Shown in pieces: positions 34,327-43,448 of a DNA stretch of 64,000 bases (position 1 is the first letter of the stretch; every line of letters starts with the position of its first letter). The position numbers and the translations under genes were made by a program. The notes below the pieces were generated by a model. The model did not search any database, was not told the origin of the DNA, and saw only the letters and a list, made by a program, of their open reading frames with translations. Origin of the DNA: Flavobacterium sp. HTF (GTDB taxonomy: Bacteria; Bacteroidota; Bacteroidia; Flavobacteriales; Flavobacteriaceae); NCBI RefSeq assembly GCF_003105115.1, contig NZ_QETH01000017.1, positions 1 through 64,000 of the forward strand, given 5' to 3'.

Positions 34327-36693
34327 ATGAAAAACGCTATTAAAGTTGGATTTTGGGAGAAACTAGCCCGGATTATACTTAAAAACAGAATAACAATTCT
34401 GGTTATCCTTTCTGCATTGACAATTTTCCTTGGTTATCAATGGAAAAACCTTTCTATGACCTATACCGAAGCAAACCTGCTTCCTAAAGATCATATTGCA
34501 AACAAAGAATATCAAAAATTCTTAGACAAGTTTGGTGAAGAAGGAAATCTTGTTGTTATTGGTTTTCAGGATAAAAACTTTTTTACGCCAAAAAATTATG
34601 CAGCCTGGAATGAATTAATGACGGGTTTAAAAAAATCAAAAGAAGTTGATTTAGTCGTTTCATTAAACGATTTGAAAAAACTGGAAAAAGATACCGTTAA
34701 CGAAAAATTCGTTTTAACACCTTTTATCGACCAGAGTAAGGCTTTGGATCCGGCTTATCTAAAAAGCGTTCAGTACGATTTGTTTCATAATTTACCTTTC
34801 TACGAAGGGCTTTTGTTTAATAAAGAAAGCGGAAGTGTCCGTTCTGCGATTTACATCAACAAAGCTCTGGTAAATACTCCTGAAAGAAAGACTTTTATAC
34901 TTGAAAATTTAGTTCCTAAAATCGCTAAATTCGAAAAAACAACCGGAATTGACCTGCGTGTTTCGGGAATGCCATACATCAGAACCATTAACGCTGATGA
35001 CATGAAAGGCGAAATCGGGCTTTTCATTGGAGCTGCCTTATTTACGGTTTCATTGATTTTCTTTTTCTTTTTCCGTTCGTTCAGAGCTACTTTTATTTCG
35101 ATTTGTATTCTGATTGTCGGTGTAATCTGGTCGTTTGGAACGCTTGGATTATTTGGTTATAAAATCACGATTTTAACGGCGATTATTCCGCCATTGATTA
35201 TTGTAATCGGAATTACGAACTGTATTTTCCTAATTAATAAATACCAGCAGGAAATCAAATTGCATAATAATCAGGCTAAAGCTTTACAACGTGTTATTTC
35301 TAAAATCGGGGTTGCGACTTTAATGACGAACTTAACCACAGCGATTGGTTTTGCTACATTTATGATTACCGGAAACGACTTGCTTTTTGAGTTCGGAATG
35401 GTAACTTCAATCAATGTGATTTCTGTTTATCTGCTGACACTTTTTATTGTGCCAATTGTTTACAGTTTCTTGCCATTGCCAAAAGAAAAACATTTATACC
35501 ATTTGACCAAAACGTATATTTCGACTTTATTGAATGTTGTTGAAAATGTAGTTAAATCAAAACGACGATATGTTTATATCATTTATGGTCTGCTTTTGGT
35601 TTTTAGTGTAATTGGGGTTTCTCAAATGAAAGTTTCAGGAAGTTTAATTGGTGAAATGCCAAAAAGCGCTTCTTTCTTTAAAGATATTTTATTTTACGAA
35701 AAAGAATTTAACGGAGTAATGCCGTTGGAAATCATGATTGACACCAAAAAGAAAAAAGGTGTTATGAAAGCGTCAACCATTCGTAAAATGGACGAATTAC
35801 AAAATACGATTGCTGCAATACCGGAATTGGCAAAACCGGTTTCTGTGGTGAATTTGGTAAAATATTCGAAACAGGCTTTCTACAACGGAAATCCGGAATA
35901 TTACCAATTGCCAACTTCACAGGAGCAGACTTTTATTTTGAGTTATGCTAAAAATGCAACCAAAAACAGCAAAGAAAACCTGATGAAAGCTTATGTAGAT
36001 TCAACCGGGCAATATGCCAGAATCACGACTTTCATGAAGGATATCGGAACGGATGAAATGGCAAAAGTCGAGAAAAAATTACATTCAAAAATCGATGAAA
36101 TTTTCCCGAAAGACCGTTTTGAAGTTACCGTTACCGGAAAAGCATTGGTTTTCCAGAAAGGAACTTCATACTTAGTTGACAACTTAATCGAGTCTTTAAT
36201 CTTTGCAATTTTGACGATTGCCGTTCTGATTTTATATTTATTCCGTTCATTCAAAATGGTTTTAGCATCGGTAATTACAAACATTTTACCGCTTTGTATT
36301 ACCTCTGGATTAATGGGTTATTTCGGAATTCCGTTAAAACCGTCTACGATTTTAGTATTCAGTATAGCCTTCGGAATTTCGGTTGATAATGCGATTCAGT
36401 TTATGGCGAAGTACAGACATGACCTGCTTCAAAGCGGAGGAAAAGTAAAGAAATCGGTTTTTAGTGCTTTAAGAGAAACCGGAATCAGTACTTTTTACAC
36501 ATCAGTTGTTTTGATTCTAGGTTTTGCGACTTTCACCTTATCAAGCTTTAGCGGAACAATCGCACTTGGCGGATTAATTTCCTGTACTTTGGCTTTTGCA
36601 ATGTTTGCGAATTTGGTTGTATTGCCTTCTTTGGTTTTGACTTTTGAAAAGAAGAAAACTAAGAAAGAGGAATTGGAGGGATTGGAGAAATAA
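34327..36693 (+). CDS. RND/MMPL-family transporter
   Basis: A 788-residue protein of the MMPL/hydrophobe-amphiphile group: first helix at residues 18-34, a periplasmic domain of about 190 residues (YTEANLLPKDHIANKEY), a five-helix block with LTAIIPPLIIVIGITNCIFL, a second periplasmic domain, and a second five-helix block with FSIAFGISVDNAIQFMAKYR carrying the proton-relay Asp. The duplicated SSD-like halves are clear. In Bacteroidota such proteins may export lipids or hopanoids; no periplasmic adaptor or outer-membrane factor gene lies nearby, so the substrate is unknown. Confidence 0.93.
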   Translation: MKNAIKVGFWEKLARIILKNRITILVILSALTIFLGYQWKNLSMTYTEANLLPKDHIANKEYQKFLDKFGEEGNLVVIGFQDKNFFTPKNYAAWNELMTGLKKSKEVDLVVSLNDLKKLEKDTVNEKFVLTPFIDQSKALDPAYLKSVQYDLFHNLPFYEGLLFNKESGSVRSAIYINKALVNTPERKTFILENLVPKIAKFEKTTGIDLRVSGMPYIRTINADDMKGEIGLFIGAALFTVSLIFFFFFRSFRATFISICILIVGVIWSFGTLGLFGYKITILTAIIPPLIIVIGITNCIFLINKYQQEIKLHNNQAKALQRVISKIGVATLMTNLTTAIGFATFMITGNDLLFEFGMVTSINVISVYLLTLFIVPIVYSFLPLPKEKHLYHLTKTYISTLLNVVENVVKSKRRYVYIIYGLLLVFSVIGVSQMKVSGSLIGEMPKSASFFKDILFYEKEFNGVMPLEIMIDTKKKKGVMKASTIRKMDELQNTIAAIPELAKPVSVVNLVKYSKQAFYNGNPEYYQLPTSQEQTFILSYAKNATKNSKENLMKAYVDSTGQYARITTFMKDIGTDEMAKVEKKLHSKIDEIFPKDRFEVTVTGKALVFQKGTSYLVDNLIESLIFAILTIAVLILYLFRSFKMVLASVITNILPLCITSGLMGYFGIPLKPSTILVFSIAFGISVDNAIQFMAKYRHDLLQSGGKVKKSVFSALRETGISTFYTSVVLILGFATFTLSSFSGTIALGGLISCTLAFAMFANLVVLPSLVLTFEKKKTKKEELEGLEK

Positions 36694-36744
36694 TTTTTTT
36701 TTTGATTGCCACGAGTTACACTTATTGACGCGAATTAAAAATTA

Positions 36745-37281
36745 ATGGAAAAAATTGAAATCTACTCAAGTAAGAAGAAAACGTTCTTATTATTAATTGG
36801 TTCTCTGCTATTTATTGCGGGAGGAATTTGGATGTTGATGGATGCCGAAAACTTAACTGGTTTTCGTTTACGAAGTCCAATTTTAGTAAAATGTATCGGA
36901 ATAATTTCAGTTTTATTTTCTAGTTTAGGAGTTTATATTTCAATCAGGCAATTAGTTAAAAACAAGCTTTTTTTAATTATTGAGGAAAATGGAATTAATG
37001 TTAATCCGAAGAAGAATTCTAATGAATTTATAAATTGGAAAAATATTGAAGGATTTTCAGAACTAAAAATACAAAGCCAAAAAATGGTGCTTATTAAAGT
37101 TAATAATTCTGATTTTTGGATTGAAAATGAAAAAAATCGAATACGAAAAAGATTAATCCAATTTAATTTTAATAATTACGGTTCGCCATTTTGTCTTTCA
37201 GCAGTTTCGATGCAAATAAATCATACTGAACTTATGAAAGTATTAAATGAGAATCTTGAGAAATATAAAAAATTTGCATAA
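36745..37281 (+). CDS. STM3941-family protein
   Basis: A 178-residue protein with two membrane helices (residues 13-30 and 45-65) after a short YSSKKK N-terminus, then a soluble beta domain: LFLIIEENGINVNP, FINWKNIEGFSE, and the C-terminal GSPFCLSAVSMQINHTELMKVLNE. This pattern matches the STM3941 family of unknown function. The start is 51 bp after the RND gene, but AT content is higher and it may be independently transcribed. Confidence 0.8.
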   Translation: MEKIEIYSSKKKTFLLLIGSLLFIAGGIWMLMDAENLTGFRLRSPILVKCIGIISVLFSSLGVYISIRQLVKNKLFLIIEENGINVNPKKNSNEFINWKNIEGFSELKIQSQKMVLIKVNNSDFWIENEKNRIRKRLIQFNFNNYGSPFCLSAVSMQINHTELMKVLNENLEKYKKFA

Positions 37282-37297
37282 GGATTAACGCTTAGTT

Positions 37298-37424
37298 TGT
37301 CATTCCGAGGAACGAGGGCACGAGCGATAGCGAACTGGCGAAGCAATCACACTCGAAACTCGACTAAGATTGGCGATTTACTTTGCGGAATTACTAGTGT
37401 GATTCCTCGTTCCTCGGAATGACA
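37298..37424. repeat. dispersed long palindromic repeat (GAGGAACGAGG type)
   Basis: Ends TGTCATTCCGAGGAACGAG (37298) and CTCGTTCCTCGGAATGACA (to 37424) are perfect inverted repeats. The interior has GCGAAGCAATCACACTCG and ACTAGTGTGATTCC that echo each other, so almost the whole 127 bp can fold. Same family as 29709, 54028, 59224 and 59746. Confidence 0.85.
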
Positions 37425-37454
37425 AAAACAAAAAAACAATTTGGCCCTCATGAA

Positions 37455-37552
37455 ACCGAGTGTCCTAGCCCCGATAGGAGCGGTATCCTTTTTCTTGCTC
37501 CTTTAGCAAGGAAAAGATATAGCGGAGAGCGGGAAATAGCTTCAAAAATTAA
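37455..37552 (+). ncRNA. conserved Bacteroidota structured element (possible Flavo-1-type RNA)
   Basis: The stretch contains TAGCCCCGATAGGAGCGG followed by a hairpin TTTTTCTTGCT / AGCAAGGAAAAG and then ATATAGCGGAGAGCGGG with AAATAGCT. I recognise this arrangement as a dispersed structured RNA-like element upstream of genes in Flavobacteria; whether it is Rfam Flavo-1 needs a covariance model. It lies between a palindromic repeat and the asnS promoter, and with them fills the 357 bp gap. Confidence 0.55.
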
Positions 37553-37563
37553 TTATTATCGTT

Positions 37564-37571
37564 TATATTTG
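37564..37571 (+). promoter_or_regulatory. -7 box for asnS
   Basis: TATATTTG matches TAnnTTTG, 68 bp before the asnS ATG. No convincing TTG partner. Confidence 0.5.
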
Positions 37572-37638
37572 CAATTCGATATAAAAACACTGATTTTATT
37601 TTAATCTAAAATCAGCAATCTATAAATCTAAAATAAAA

Positions 37639-39084
37639 ATGAAACACACAAAGGTTAAAGACTTATTAAACAGTACGACGACGCTACAGGAAGTGAATGC
37701 AAAAGGATGGGTGAGAACTTTTAGAAATAATCAGTTCATCGCGCTTAATGACGGTTCTACCATTAATAATATACAATGTGTTGTTGATTTTGAAAATACA
37801 CCGGAAGAGACTTTAAAAAGAATCACAACTGGAGCTGCAGTTTCTGTATTTGGAACTTTAGTTGAAAGTAAAGGTGCGGGTCAGAAATACGAAATTCAGG
37901 TTACTAAATTGGAAATTCTTGGAGATTCTGATCCTGAAAAATTTCCAATGCAGCCTAAAAAACATACTTTAGAATTCTTACGCACAAATGCACATTTACG
38001 TGTTCGTACAAATGCTTTTGGAGCTATTATGCGTGTACGTTCGGTATTGTCTTATGCAGTTCACAAATATTTTCAGGAAAAAGGTTTTGTTTACGTAAAT
38101 ACGCCAATTATTACTGGAGCTGACGCTGAAGGTGCTGGAGAAATGTTCCAGGTAACTTCTTTACCACTTGACAATCTTCCAAAAAATGAAGAAGGAAACA
38201 TTGATTTCAAAAAAGATTTCTTTGGGAAACATACCAACTTAACGGTTTCTGGACAGTTGGAAGGTGAAACTTTCGCAATGGCTTTGGGTCAGATTTATAC
38301 TTTTGGACCAACGTTTAGAGCGGAGAATTCAAACACTTCTCGTCACTTGGCAGAATTCTGGATGATCGAGCCGGAAGTTGCTTTCAATGATTTGGATGAC
38401 AACATGGATTTGGCTGAAGATTTTATTCAGTACGTTATTAAATATGCTTTAGACAATTGTCAGGATGATTTGAAATTCTTAGAAGGAAGACTTTTAGAAG
38501 AAGAAAAATCAAAACCACAGGCAGACAGAAGCGAAATGGCTTTGTTAGAGAAATTGAACTTCGTATTGGAGAACAACTTCAAACGTGTTTCTTATACGGA
38601 AGCAATTGATATTTTAAGAGATTCAACTCCAAATAAAAAGAAAAAGTTCCAATATATCATTGAAGAATGGGGAGCTGATTTACAGTCAGAACACGAGCGT
38701 TATTTAGTGGAAAAACACTTTAAATGTCCGGTAATCTTATTTGATTACCCGGCAAATATCAAAGCGTTTTACATGCGTCTGAACGACAACACGGAGCCAG
38801 GAAGAGAAACGGTTCGTGCAATGGATATCCTTTTCCCTGGAATTGGAGAAATCGTTGGTGGTTCTGAAAGAGAAGAGCGTTATGATGTTTTGGTTGAAAA
38901 AATGAAAGCCTTAGAAATCGACGAAGAAGAATTATACTGGTATTTAGACACCAGAAGATTTGGTTCTGCAACCCACGCAGGTTTTGGTTTAGGATTTGAG
39001 CGTCTGGTATTGTTTGTAACAGGAATGACAAACATTAGAGACGTAATTCCTTTCCCGAGAACTCCGGGCAGCGCGGAGTTTTAA
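37639..39084 (+). CDS. asnS: asparaginyl-tRNA synthetase
   Basis: A 481-residue class IIb synthetase. The N-terminal OB-fold anticodon domain ([19 protein letters not shown]) is followed by the catalytic domain with motif 1 around [18 protein letters not shown], motif 2 [24 protein letters not shown] (described in parts) and motif 3 [16 protein letters not shown]. The asparagine-specific branch is supported by the large insertion after [14 protein letters not shown], absent from aspartyl enzymes. Followed at 150 bp by rpoN, a usual Bacteroidota order. Confidence 0.97.
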   Translation: MKHTKVKDLLNSTTTLQEVNAKGWVRTFRNNQFIALNDGSTINNIQCVVDFENTPEETLKRITTGAAVSVFGTLVESKGAGQKYEIQVTKLEILGDSDPEKFPMQPKKHTLEFLRTNAHLRVRTNAFGAIMRVRSVLSYAVHKYFQEKGFVYVNTPIITGADAEGAGEMFQVTSLPLDNLPKNEEGNIDFKKDFFGKHTNLTVSGQLEGETFAMALGQIYTFGPTFRAENSNTSRHLAEFWMIEPEVAFNDLDDNMDLAEDFIQYVIKYALDNCQDDLKFLEGRLLEEEKSKPQADRSEMALLEKLNFVLENNFKRVSYTEAIDILRDSTPNKKKKFQYIIEEWGADLQSEHERYLVEKHFKCPVILFDYPANIKAFYMRLNDNTEPGRETVRAMDILFPGIGEIVGGSEREERYDVLVEKMKALEIDEEELYWYLDTRRFGSATHAGFGLGFERLVLFVTGMTNIRDVIPFPRTPGSAEF

Positions 39085-39100
39085 TCGATTTAGTTTAAAA

Positions 39101-39219
39101 AAGTTTCAAGTTTCAGGTTTCAAGTTATTGGAGCTCGAACTAAAATAATAATATTTGTTTCAGGTTTCAGGTTTCAAGTTGTAGCACGTTCTGCAACCTG
39201 AAACCTGAAACTTGAAACT
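39101..39219. repeat. GTTTCAGGTTTCAAGTT repeats forming an inverted repeat between asnS and rpoN
   Basis: Units AAGTTTCAAGTTTCAGG (39101 on) and GTTTCAGGTTTCAGG (about 39158 on) are met by the complementary CCTGAAACCTGAAACTTG (from 39196). Folding would give a long hairpin before rpoN, possibly the asnS terminator. Confidence 0.65.
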
Positions 39220-39233
39220 TTTAACAAAAACAA

Positions 39234-40694
39234 ATGCTAAAGCAATTTTTAAATTTAAAATTATCACAAAAATTATCTCCACAGCAAATACAGCTGATGA
39301 AGTTAATTCAATTGCCTACGCAAGCTTTTGAACAGCGTTTATTAGAAGAAATGAACGAAAATCCGGCACTTGAAGCCGGAAAAGAAGATGAATACGAAGC
39401 AGATGAATTTGCTAATGAAGACTACGACGATTATGATGATGCAGAATCTGACAGAATCGAAGCAGACGACATTAATATTGATGAATACCTAAGCGACGAC
39501 GATACTCCTGATTATAAAACCCAGGTTAATAACTATGGAGACGAAGAAGAACGTGAAACACCTTTTGCTTCTCCGATAAGTTTTCATCAGGATTTAATCA
39601 ATCAGCTGAATACTTTTATTTTGAATGATGAAGAGCGCGAAATCGCTGAATTCTTGGTAGGAAGTATTGATGATATGGGTTATATCCGCAGAAGCGTTCC
39701 GGATATTGTAGATGACATGGCTTTTACGCAGGCAATTTACACTGACGAGGCAATGGTCGAAAAAATGTTGCATGTCATTCACGAACTCGAACCTTCGGGT
39801 GTTGGTGCGCGCGATTTACAGGAATGCCTTTTATTACAATTAAAGCACAAAACACCAACCGAATATGTAGATTTAGCGATTGACATTATCGAGAACCAGT
39901 TTGATGCTTTTACCAAAAAACATTACGATAAGTTATTACAGAAATACGGTGTTTCAAACGAACAGCTTAAAAAAGCGATTCATGAAATAGAGAGACTGAA
40001 CCCTAAACCGGGCGGTTCTTATACCGGAAATAATAAAGTTACCGAAAACGTAGTTCCTGACTTCGCCATCAGAATTGTAGACGGTGAACTGGAACTGACT
40101 TTAAACGGACGAAATGCTCCTTCCCTGCACGTTTCTAAAGATTATCAGGAAATGATGCAGACGTATAAAGATTCACGTGATAAATCGACGGCTCAGAAAG
40201 ATGCTGTTCAGTTTATCAAACAAAAACTGGATTCGGCTAAATGGTTTATTGATGCGATCAGACAGCGTCAGGAAACTTTATTTGTAACCATGAATGCGAT
40301 TATGCATTATCAGGAAGAATATTTCTTAGACGGTGACGAAACCAAGCTAAAACCAATGATCTTAAAAGACATTGCCGATATGGTTGGTTTGGATATTTCG
40401 ACGATTTCGCGTGTAGCCAACAGTAAGTATGTTGAAACCCCATACGGAACAAAACTGATTAAGGAATTCTTCTCTGAAGCGATGAAAAATGATCAGGGTG
40501 AAGATGTTTCGACTTTAGAAATCAAAAAGATTCTGAAAAACACCATTGAAGAAGAAGATAAAAAGAAACCGCTTCCGGACGATCAACTGGCTGAAATCTT
40601 AAAAGAAAAAGGATACCCAATTGCGCGTAGAACGATTGCAAAATATCGTGAACAATTAGATATACCCGTAGCAAGAATGAGAAAGAAGATTTAG
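39234..40694 (+). CDS. rpoN: RNA polymerase sigma-54 factor
   Basis: A 486-residue sigma-54. Region I is the N-terminal Gln/Leu-rich segment (LSQKLSPQQIQLMKLIQLP), region II is a highly acidic linker (residues 45-100), region III contains the core-binding and the HTH (MVGLDISTISRVANSKYVETPYGT), and the RpoN box is at the end (ARRTIAKYREQL). It needs AAA+ activators at its promoters; none lies in the window. Ends at a strong terminator. Confidence 0.97.
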   Translation: MLKQFLNLKLSQKLSPQQIQLMKLIQLPTQAFEQRLLEEMNENPALEAGKEDEYEADEFANEDYDDYDDAESDRIEADDINIDEYLSDDDTPDYKTQVNNYGDEEERETPFASPISFHQDLINQLNTFILNDEEREIAEFLVGSIDDMGYIRRSVPDIVDDMAFTQAIYTDEAMVEKMLHVIHELEPSGVGARDLQECLLLQLKHKTPTEYVDLAIDIIENQFDAFTKKHYDKLLQKYGVSNEQLKKAIHEIERLNPKPGGSYTGNNKVTENVVPDFAIRIVDGELELTLNGRNAPSLHVSKDYQEMMQTYKDSRDKSTAQKDAVQFIKQKLDSAKWFIDAIRQRQETLFVTMNAIMHYQEEYFLDGDETKLKPMILKDIADMVGLDISTISRVANSKYVETPYGTKLIKEFFSEAMKNDQGEDVSTLEIKKILKNTIEEEDKKKPLPDDQLAEILKEKGYPIARRTIAKYREQLDIPVARMRKKI

Positions 40695-40734
40695 GTTTTC
40701 TTTTTTAACCATATAAGAAATATAAGTTCATTTT

Positions 40735-40779
40735 AAAAGACAGCCCCGATAAACTTTCGTTTGTCGGGGCTGTCTTTTT
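40735..40779 (+). terminator. terminator of rpoN
   Basis: Arms AAAAGACAGCCCCGA and TCGGGGCTGTCTTTT with inner pairing around CTTTCG and a T-run. A classic GC-rich intrinsic terminator. Confidence 0.85.
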
Positions 40780-40808
40780 ATTTTTCAAAATATAAAACAT
40801 TCATTATC

Positions 40809-40912
40809 AAACTGGACTGAAGTCTAGCTCTACAAAATAATTCCTTCCTTCGGAACTGATAAAAGAGCCTTCGGCTCGATTCATATTGTAGGGCTGGACT
40901 TCAGTCCAGTTT
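40809..40912. repeat. 104-bp inverted repeat, GGACTGAAGTCTAG type
   Basis: AAACTGGACTGAAGTC (40809 on) and GACTTCAGTCCAGTTT (to 40912) with further pairing TAGCTCTACAA / TTGTAGGGCT. The centre GCCTTCGGCTC forms a smaller hairpin. It lies in the 345 bp gap between rpoN and the convergent 145-residue gene and looks like a REP-type element; no RAYT transposase is in the window. Confidence 0.75.
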
Positions 40913-40936
40913 AAGCAAAGGATGTAATAAAACAAC

Positions 40937-40968
40937 AAACCCGACAGATTTTCTAATTTGTCGGGTTT
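40937..40968. terminator. terminator of the minus-strand 145-residue gene
   Basis: AAACCCGACAGA / TTGTCGGGTTT stem with T-rich or A-rich flanks, 72 bp beyond the stop of the convergent gene. Same stem word as at 8732-8764. Confidence 0.6.
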
Positions 40969-41039
40969 ATTTAAATATAGTACACCGTTTGAATCGTGGG
41001 CTATTTTTTCTTTACAGATTTAGAAAGGGGAAAATCAAA

Positions 41040-41477
41040 TCATTTATACTGATCAGGTAATATTTTCACATTAAACAAAGACACTTTCTTCTTGTCGTAA
41101 TAATTATAAATCAGAATGAAATCATTATCTCTAAAAACCTGAAGTCCCGGATTTGCTTTCGCTGTACTGATCAGGCTTTTTTCTATTTCCTGCTTTATTA
41201 CGTCAACTTCGGCAGTTGACTTTTCTACATTTACTAAAGTCAAATTATACTGGGCAACTTGTTTTTCAGGTAAACTTACACTGTCCAGACGAATTCCTTC
41301 CTGAATAGTCAAAGGGCAGTTTTTATTATATTTCCCGACCAGTTCTGTTATTTCAGAATTTACCTCGTCTAAATTTCTGTAAAAATAAAACTGAATAAAC
41401 CCAACTAAAATTAATGCTGCACCAATTGTAACTAACAACCAGATATTCTGTTTTCTTTTACTTTCTTTTTCCTGCAT
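41040..41477 (-). CDS. hypothetical single-pass membrane protein
   Basis: A 145-residue protein, N-terminus QEKESKRKQN basic and cytosolic, one membrane helix at about residues 13-32, then a mostly alpha/beta extracytoplasmic part with NKNCPLTIQEGIRLDSVSLPEKQVAQYNLTLV. One cysteine. It resembles uncharacterised Bacteroidota proteins next to tdk; it follows tdk by 45 bp and may be in its transcript. No function is evident. Confidence 0.75.
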   Translation of the reverse strand: MQEKESKRKQNIWLLVTIGAALILVGFIQFYFYRNLDEVNSEITELVGKYNKNCPLTIQEGIRLDSVSLPEKQVAQYNLTLVNVEKSTAEVDVIKQEIEKSLISTAKANPGLQVFRDNDFILIYNYYDKKKVSLFNVKILPDQYK

Positions 41478-41522
41478 GATTCAATTTAGCTTAAAATATT
41501 ATTTAGAAATTTAAATTAGGAT

Positions 41523-42113
41523 TTATTTTTCCTTATTCTTTTTCATTGCATTATAATATGCCGCGCGGCTCAACGGCTCGTATTCTTCCGTTTCACCCAG
41601 CATAACCAATTTGTCATTATCGGTTTTTCTAAAACTGTAGTTGGCTAAGTTTCCTGTTCTCGTGCAGACTGCATGAACTTTTGTAACATATTCTGCAGTT
41701 GCCATAAGTGCCGGCATTGGTCCGAAGGGATTTCCTTTAAAATCCATATCCAGGCCTGCAACAATGACACGAATTCCCTGATTGGCCAAATCATTACAAA
41801 CCGTAACAATTTCATCATCAAAAAACTGTGCTTCATCAATACCAATTACATCACAGCCTTGTGCCAAAATAGCAATATTGGCAGCAGCAGGAACCGGTGT
41901 TGAGCGGATTTCGTTGGCATCGTGCGATACCACCATTTCGTCATGATAGCGGGTATCAATAGCAGGTTTAAAAATTTCGACTCTTTGTTTGGCAAATTTG
42001 GCGCGTTTTAATCTGCGGATTAACTCCTCGGTTTTACCCGAAAACATTGATCCACAAATAACTTCAATCCAACCAAATTGTTCTTTGTGATTTACTGTAT
42101 TTTCGAGAAACAT
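41523..42113 (-). CDS. tdk: thymidine kinase
   Basis: A 196-residue TK1-type kinase phosphorylating thymidine. The P-loop is [12 protein letters not shown] (residues 20-31), the lasso and acceptor regions include [14 protein letters not shown], and [19 protein letters not shown] is canonical. In the zinc region only [18 protein letters not shown] is seen, so the CxxC pairs found in many TK1 proteins are not both present, as I recall for Bacteroidota. Length is normal. Confidence 0.95.
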   Translation of the reverse strand: MFLENTVNHKEQFGWIEVICGSMFSGKTEELIRRLKRAKFAKQRVEIFKPAIDTRYHDEMVVSHDANEIRSTPVPAAANIAILAQGCDVIGIDEAQFFDDEIVTVCNDLANQGIRVIVAGLDMDFKGNPFGPMPALMATAEYVTKVHAVCTRTGNLANYSFRKTDNDKLVMLGETEEYEPLSRAAYYNAMKKNKEK

Positions 42114-42204
42114 TTTGTATTTTTCTACCTTTAAAGATGAATAGTTTTTATTACTTTGTACTAGTAATAATTTGACGTAAAAAATTACTGTTTTTACGTT
42201 TTTT

Positions 42205-42212
42205 CAAAAGTA
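42205..42212 (-). promoter_or_regulatory. -7 box for tdk
   Basis: Minus strand TACTTTTG matches TAnnTTTG, 91 bp upstream of the tdk start. Confidence 0.4.
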
Positions 42213-42353
42213 GAAAAATTTTATCAAATCGAAGATTCGCAAACGCTTATTAACAGAAATAAAAAAAATATTTAGGCGAATTTACTTCAATATTAAAACA
42301 TTCGAAAAACACAAAATATACAAAGTACCGTATTCACTATAATTTCAACCGTT

Positions 42354-43337
42354 ATGAAAAAAAAATTGGAAGCCGATTTAATCAGCATTGCTCATCGAAT
42401 TTTAAAGCTTAAAAATAAATCCGATATCAATCAATTGTATCTTGAAACACAGAAATTATATGAAAAACTGGCGGTTCTAAAATTTGTTGATGAAAATTTC
42501 GACAACCTCAAACCTACTATCGGACGCACTGAAGTGGAATCCCAGATAGAAACCATTTTTGAAAACGAAACAACAGCACCGCAAACTGTTAAAGCTGAGG
42601 AAGAAATTGCCATTCCCGTTGCAGAAACTGTAACAGAAGAAATTCCACAGCCGGAAACTGAAGAAACCAAAGAAGAAGTGGTTTCAGAAATTCCGGAAGA
42701 AATAATTCCGGAACCTGTCAGCCAATCCACAGAAGAACCCGTTATTGTTTCTGAAGAACCGATTATTGAAGAAAAGGAAGAAATACAGGCTGCGGAAGAA
42801 CTTTCGTTTAGAACAACAAATGATTTAAAACCAATTCCTGATTTTAAACCTGCATTTGAATTAGAAAGAGAAGAAACTAAGGAAGAACCAAAAATAGAAA
42901 CTCCTGCAAAATCAGATGCGGTACATATTTCTTTTGAAGATATTTTGGGAGTAAATTATGCCAATGCACAATTTGTAAAAGTAGATGATTTTGAAAATGT
43001 TACTCCAAAATCGTCTCCGATAAATGATTTTAAAGAGAACAAAGCTCCTGTTGACACTATTTTGGAATCAGCAAAACCAAAAACAGTTCCGTTAAACGAA
43101 AAATTAGCGAAAGGTTTTCACATTGACCTTAATGACAGAATTGCTTTTACCAAAAATCTTTTCGGAAACAGTACAGAGGATTACAGCCGCGTTTTAAATC
43201 AGTTACTAACTTTTGGCTCTTATAGTGAAGCGGTTGATTTTATTGAAAACATGGTAAAACCGGATTATAACAACTGGGAAGGAAAAGACGATTATGCAGA
43301 ACGTTTTCTGGGAATTATCGAGAAAAAATTCGCTTAA
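42354..43337 (+). CDS. conserved Bacteroidota hypothetical protein with acidic Pro/Glu-rich linker
   Basis: A 327-residue protein. Residues 1-45 are helical (LISIAHRILKLKNKSDINQLYLETQKLYEKLAVLKF described in parts). Residues 60-200 are a low-complexity linker full of Glu, Pro, Thr and Val. The C-terminal 90 residues form a conserved domain: LNDRIAFTKNLFGNSTEDYSRVLNQLLTF and NWEGKDDYAERFLGIIEKKF, described in parts. I have seen this two-end architecture annotated only as hypothetical. It stands alone with terminators and palindromes on both sides. No signal peptide, so probably cytosolic. Confidence 0.75.
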   Translation: MKKKLEADLISIAHRILKLKNKSDINQLYLETQKLYEKLAVLKFVDENFDNLKPTIGRTEVESQIETIFENETTAPQTVKAEEEIAIPVAETVTEEIPQPETEETKEEVVSEIPEEIIPEPVSQSTEEPVIVSEEPIIEEKEEIQAAEELSFRTTNDLKPIPDFKPAFELEREETKEEPKIETPAKSDAVHISFEDILGVNYANAQFVKVDDFENVTPKSSPINDFKENKAPVDTILESAKPKTVPLNEKLAKGFHIDLNDRIAFTKNLFGNSTEDYSRVLNQLLTFGSYSEAVDFIENMVKPDYNNWEGKDDYAERFLGIIEKKFA

Positions 43338-43343
43338 AACAAA

Positions 43344-43431
43344 ACACTAATTTCACGAATTAACACTAATTATTGCTTGGTGCAATTTTCCAGAACATTT
43401 AGAATTTGTGTTAATTAGTGCAATCCGTGTT
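43344..43431. repeat. imperfect inverted repeat, CACGAATTAACACTAATT type
   Basis: ACGAATTAACACTAATT (about 43355-43371) faces AATTTGTGTTAATTAGTG (43403-43420), giving a hairpin across most of the gap between the hypothetical gene and rsmI. The word CACGAATT recurs at 44175 and, weakly, near 36710. Confidence 0.6.
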
Positions 43432-43448
43432 AAATATTAAAATGAACT

